From the NCBI GenBank assembly GCA_015056485.1, contig SVGD01000004.1, forward strand, positions 1 through 64,000: DNA of 64,000 nucleotides, read 5' to 3'. Position 1 is the stretch's first letter; the number at the start of each line of letters is the position of its first letter. The translations under genes and the position numbers were made by a program. The notes beneath the pieces are model-generated. The model searched no databases, had not been told where the DNA came from, and saw nothing but the letters and a program-made list of their open reading frames with translations. Positions 62,354 through 64,000 of this stretch are shown here, one piece after another. The DNA comes from Clostridiales bacterium. GTDB lineage: Bacteria; Bacillota; Clostridia; TANB77; CAG-508.

Positions 62354-64000
62354 TTACTGTTTCATTTGTGCTAATTTATTCAAATTCGTTTCCACAAATT
62401 CAAATTCTTTTTTTGTAGGCTTAATTTGTAAAATTGCAGTATCAGAACCAACCTTAAGTAATCCTTCTCCTTTTAAACAAGTTACTAAAAATCCTGCTTC
62501 TCCTTCACTTAGTTTAAAAACTTCTTTTAAATAGCTTATTTCCGATTTATCTTGTGCTAAAAATAATTTTGTATCAGATGATGTTAATACTGCTTGTGCC
62601 TCTGGTTTTTCATAAAAATCTTGAAATCTTTGTGAAACTATTGCTAAAGATACATTTCTTTTTCTAGCACGTCTTGCCATTGTATTTAAAAAGTCTACTG
62701 CTTCAGGATATGGTAAAAGCATCCATGCTTCATCTACTAGAACTCTTTTCTTTGTTGCTTTTGACCTATCTTCACTATTTTTCTTAACATATTTTTCCCA
62801 AATCCATGAAAGTAGTATTTGTTGTGCTAATGGTCTTGCAAATCTTTCTTCTAATCCTGAAATATCTAAGTTTATAAATGGCGCCCCCTCTAATAAATCA
62901 AATGTACTTTGTCCATCAAAGTATGCCATTTGTCCATTAAATTCTCTTATGTATTGTTTCATAACTTTTACTAAGTAACTATAATGGAATCTATAATCTG
63001 CATTATCGTTTTCTTGTGCTTTTTTTACAATTCTCTTATACCATGACCCAATTGTAGGCATTTCTTTTTTATTTTTTGCTAAAGAATCTCCGTTAAAATT
63101 ACTATCTAATTCATATAAGCTTGCTGGGTCAGATGTAATTCCCACTCTTTTATATTCTTCTGCAACTGCCTCTGATATTATTTGTTTTGTAAGCTCATTA
63201 ACTTCTTTACTTCTAGTACTTCCTCTTGCCATTGTTAATATTGCTTGAGTAACATCCTCAACTTTATTTTCTACATTAAGTATTGCTCTTTCTCTTCCTG
63301 TAATTTCATCTCTAATTTTTTCAACTTCTATATCAAAAAGATTTATTATTGTGTTAGAGTTTGGACTAATTATTACATTTATTCCTCCTAATGCATCTGC
63401 AACAGGCTTGTACTCACCTTCTGCATCTAGAGCTAAGCTTTCAATACCCATTAAGACCGAAGACCTAGATATTAAAGTTTTCATTGTAACAGATTTACCT
63501 GCTCCAGATTTAGCAAAAACAACCATATTATAATTTGTTAATGAGTTATGGAAATTATCAAATAATATAGGTGTTCCTGTTTGCTTGTTAAATCCTAATG
63601 GAATCCCTGTAAGATGACCTACTTCTGAAGTAGTAAATGGAAATACTGTTCCCATTGACCTACGGTCAAAAGTATGAACTTTTTTAACTTTATCTTCCAT
63701 TAAAGGTAAATTACTTTGAAAAGCTTCCTCTTGTATTCCCCATGCTGATTTTATATTAACTAATGATTTAGACATTTCTGTTGCAAGTAATTTTGTTAAT
63801 CTATCTAAATCTTTTAGGTTGTATGTAAATAATGTCGAAATAATTGAAGCTTCAAATAATTTGTTAAAACCTGATGCTATTTCATCTCTTAATTCCTCTG
63901 CTTCTATTCTTTTTTGTGCCAATAAGCTTTCTCTGTTTATATTTCCTCTATCTGCAGCAACAATTCTTTCTGTTTCAAGTTCATTTATTACTTTATTTAA
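62354..64000 (-). CDS. virB4: VirB4-like conjugation ATPase, 5' end outside the window
   Basis: Open to the right edge (549 codons visible). Walker A AKSGAGKSVTMKTL, Walker B RVLVDEAWMLLPYPEAV, and motifs RRARKRNVSLAIVSQRFQDF and SSDTKLFLAQDKSEISYLKEVF, typical of VirB4/TraE-type ATPases that energise type IV secretion. An internal TTG could mislead start prediction, but the sense frame continues upstream to base 64000 (LNKVINELETERIVAADRGN). 31 bp upstream of the VirB6-like gene. Confidence 0.9.
   Translation of the reverse strand, partial: LNKVINELETERIVAADRGNINRESLLAQKRIEAEELRDEIASGFNKLFEASIISTLFTYNLKDLDRLTKLLATEMSKSLVNIKSAWGIQEEAFQSNLPLMEDKVKKVHTFDRRSMGTVFPFTTSEVGHLTGIPLGFNKQTGTPILFDNFHNSLTNYNMVVFAKSGAGKSVTMKTLISRSSVLMGIESLALDAEGEYKPVADALGGINVIISPNSNTIINLFDIEVEKIRDEITGRERAILNVENKVEDVTQAILTMARGSTRSKEVNELTKQIISEAVAEEYKRVGITSDPASLYELDSNFNGDSLAKNKKEMPTIGSWYKRIVKKAQENDNADYRFHYSYLVKVMKQYIREFNGQMAYFDGQSTFDLLEGAPFINLDISGLEERFARPLAQQILLSWIWEKYVKKNSEDRSKATKKRVLVDEAWMLLPYPEAVDFLNTMARRARKRNVSLAIVSQRFQDFYEKPEAQAVLTSSDTKLFLAQDKSEISYLKEVFKLSEGEAGFLVTCLKGEGLLKVGSDTAILQIKPTKKEFEFVETNLNKLAQMKQ

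Overview
The window is AT-rich DNA from a low-GC Gram-positive bacterium, most likely an uncultured member of the Clostridia. The evidence is the dcw cluster with SpoVD/SpoVE-like genes, a MurE carrying the DNPR motif of meso-diaminopimelate ligases, a CwlD-type amidase, AraM-type glycerol-1-phosphate dehydrogenase, strong AGGAGG ribosome binding sites and consensus TTGACA/TATAAT promoters. I cannot name the species.

Layout. 0.1-1.4 kb: the start of an ABC exporter gene and a tandemly duplicated small gene. 1.4-13.9 kb (minus strand): YitT, a radical SAM protein, rnc, then murG, spoVE/ftsW, mraY, murE, a SpoVD/FtsI penicillin-binding protein, ftsL, rsmH and mraZ, with an MraZ operator next to the promoter. 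14-18.1 kb: small transporters, an acetyltransferase and a foreign-looking gene with a possible -1 frameshift. 18.3-18.7 kb: tRNA-Gly(UCC) followed by two 172-bp tandem repeats that each begin with the tRNA 3' end. 19.3-23.2 kb (plus): tsaE, tsaB, rimI and a Lon-like protease. 23.4-27.4 kb (minus): the ylxM-ffh-rpsP-khpA-rimM-trmD-rplS operon. 27.6-40.4 kb (minus): trmFO and cell-surface genes, including three secreted proteins under near-identical promoters, a GGDEF protein and a 1579-residue thioester/Cna-B adhesin. 40.9-41.2 kb: tRNA-Gly(GCC) and tRNA-Cys. 41.3-50.8 kb: housekeeping genes mixed with genes of foreign codon use, and a RAYT transposase element. 51.1-52.9 kb: an ABC transporter. 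52.9-64 kb (minus): a type IV secretion/conjugation-like module with VirB4, VirB6/TrbL-like, VirB8-like and cell-wall hydrolase genes.

The most important observation is a translational one. Seven otherwise conserved genes (the SpoVD-type PBP, tsaE, tsaB, trmD, cwlD, a phosphoribosyltransferase and a NatA-type ATPase) each appear frameshifted. At all nine break points the zero-frame codon is CGG, and the protein continues correctly if the C is skipped so that the following GGN is read as glycine; equivalently, CGGN acts as a four-base glycine codon. In cwlD two such sites are adjacent (CGGA CGGT) and give the conserved Gly-Gly of the amidase motif. In a hand scan of the other genes I found in-frame CGG in only three, all of foreign composition. 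Several affected genes are essential in most bacteria, so decay is an unlikely explanation. This suggests that CGG is unassigned as a triplet in this lineage and is used as a +1 recoding signal.

Four families of short intergenic palindromes are scattered through the window. The most abundant also forms the ends of the RAYT transposase element.
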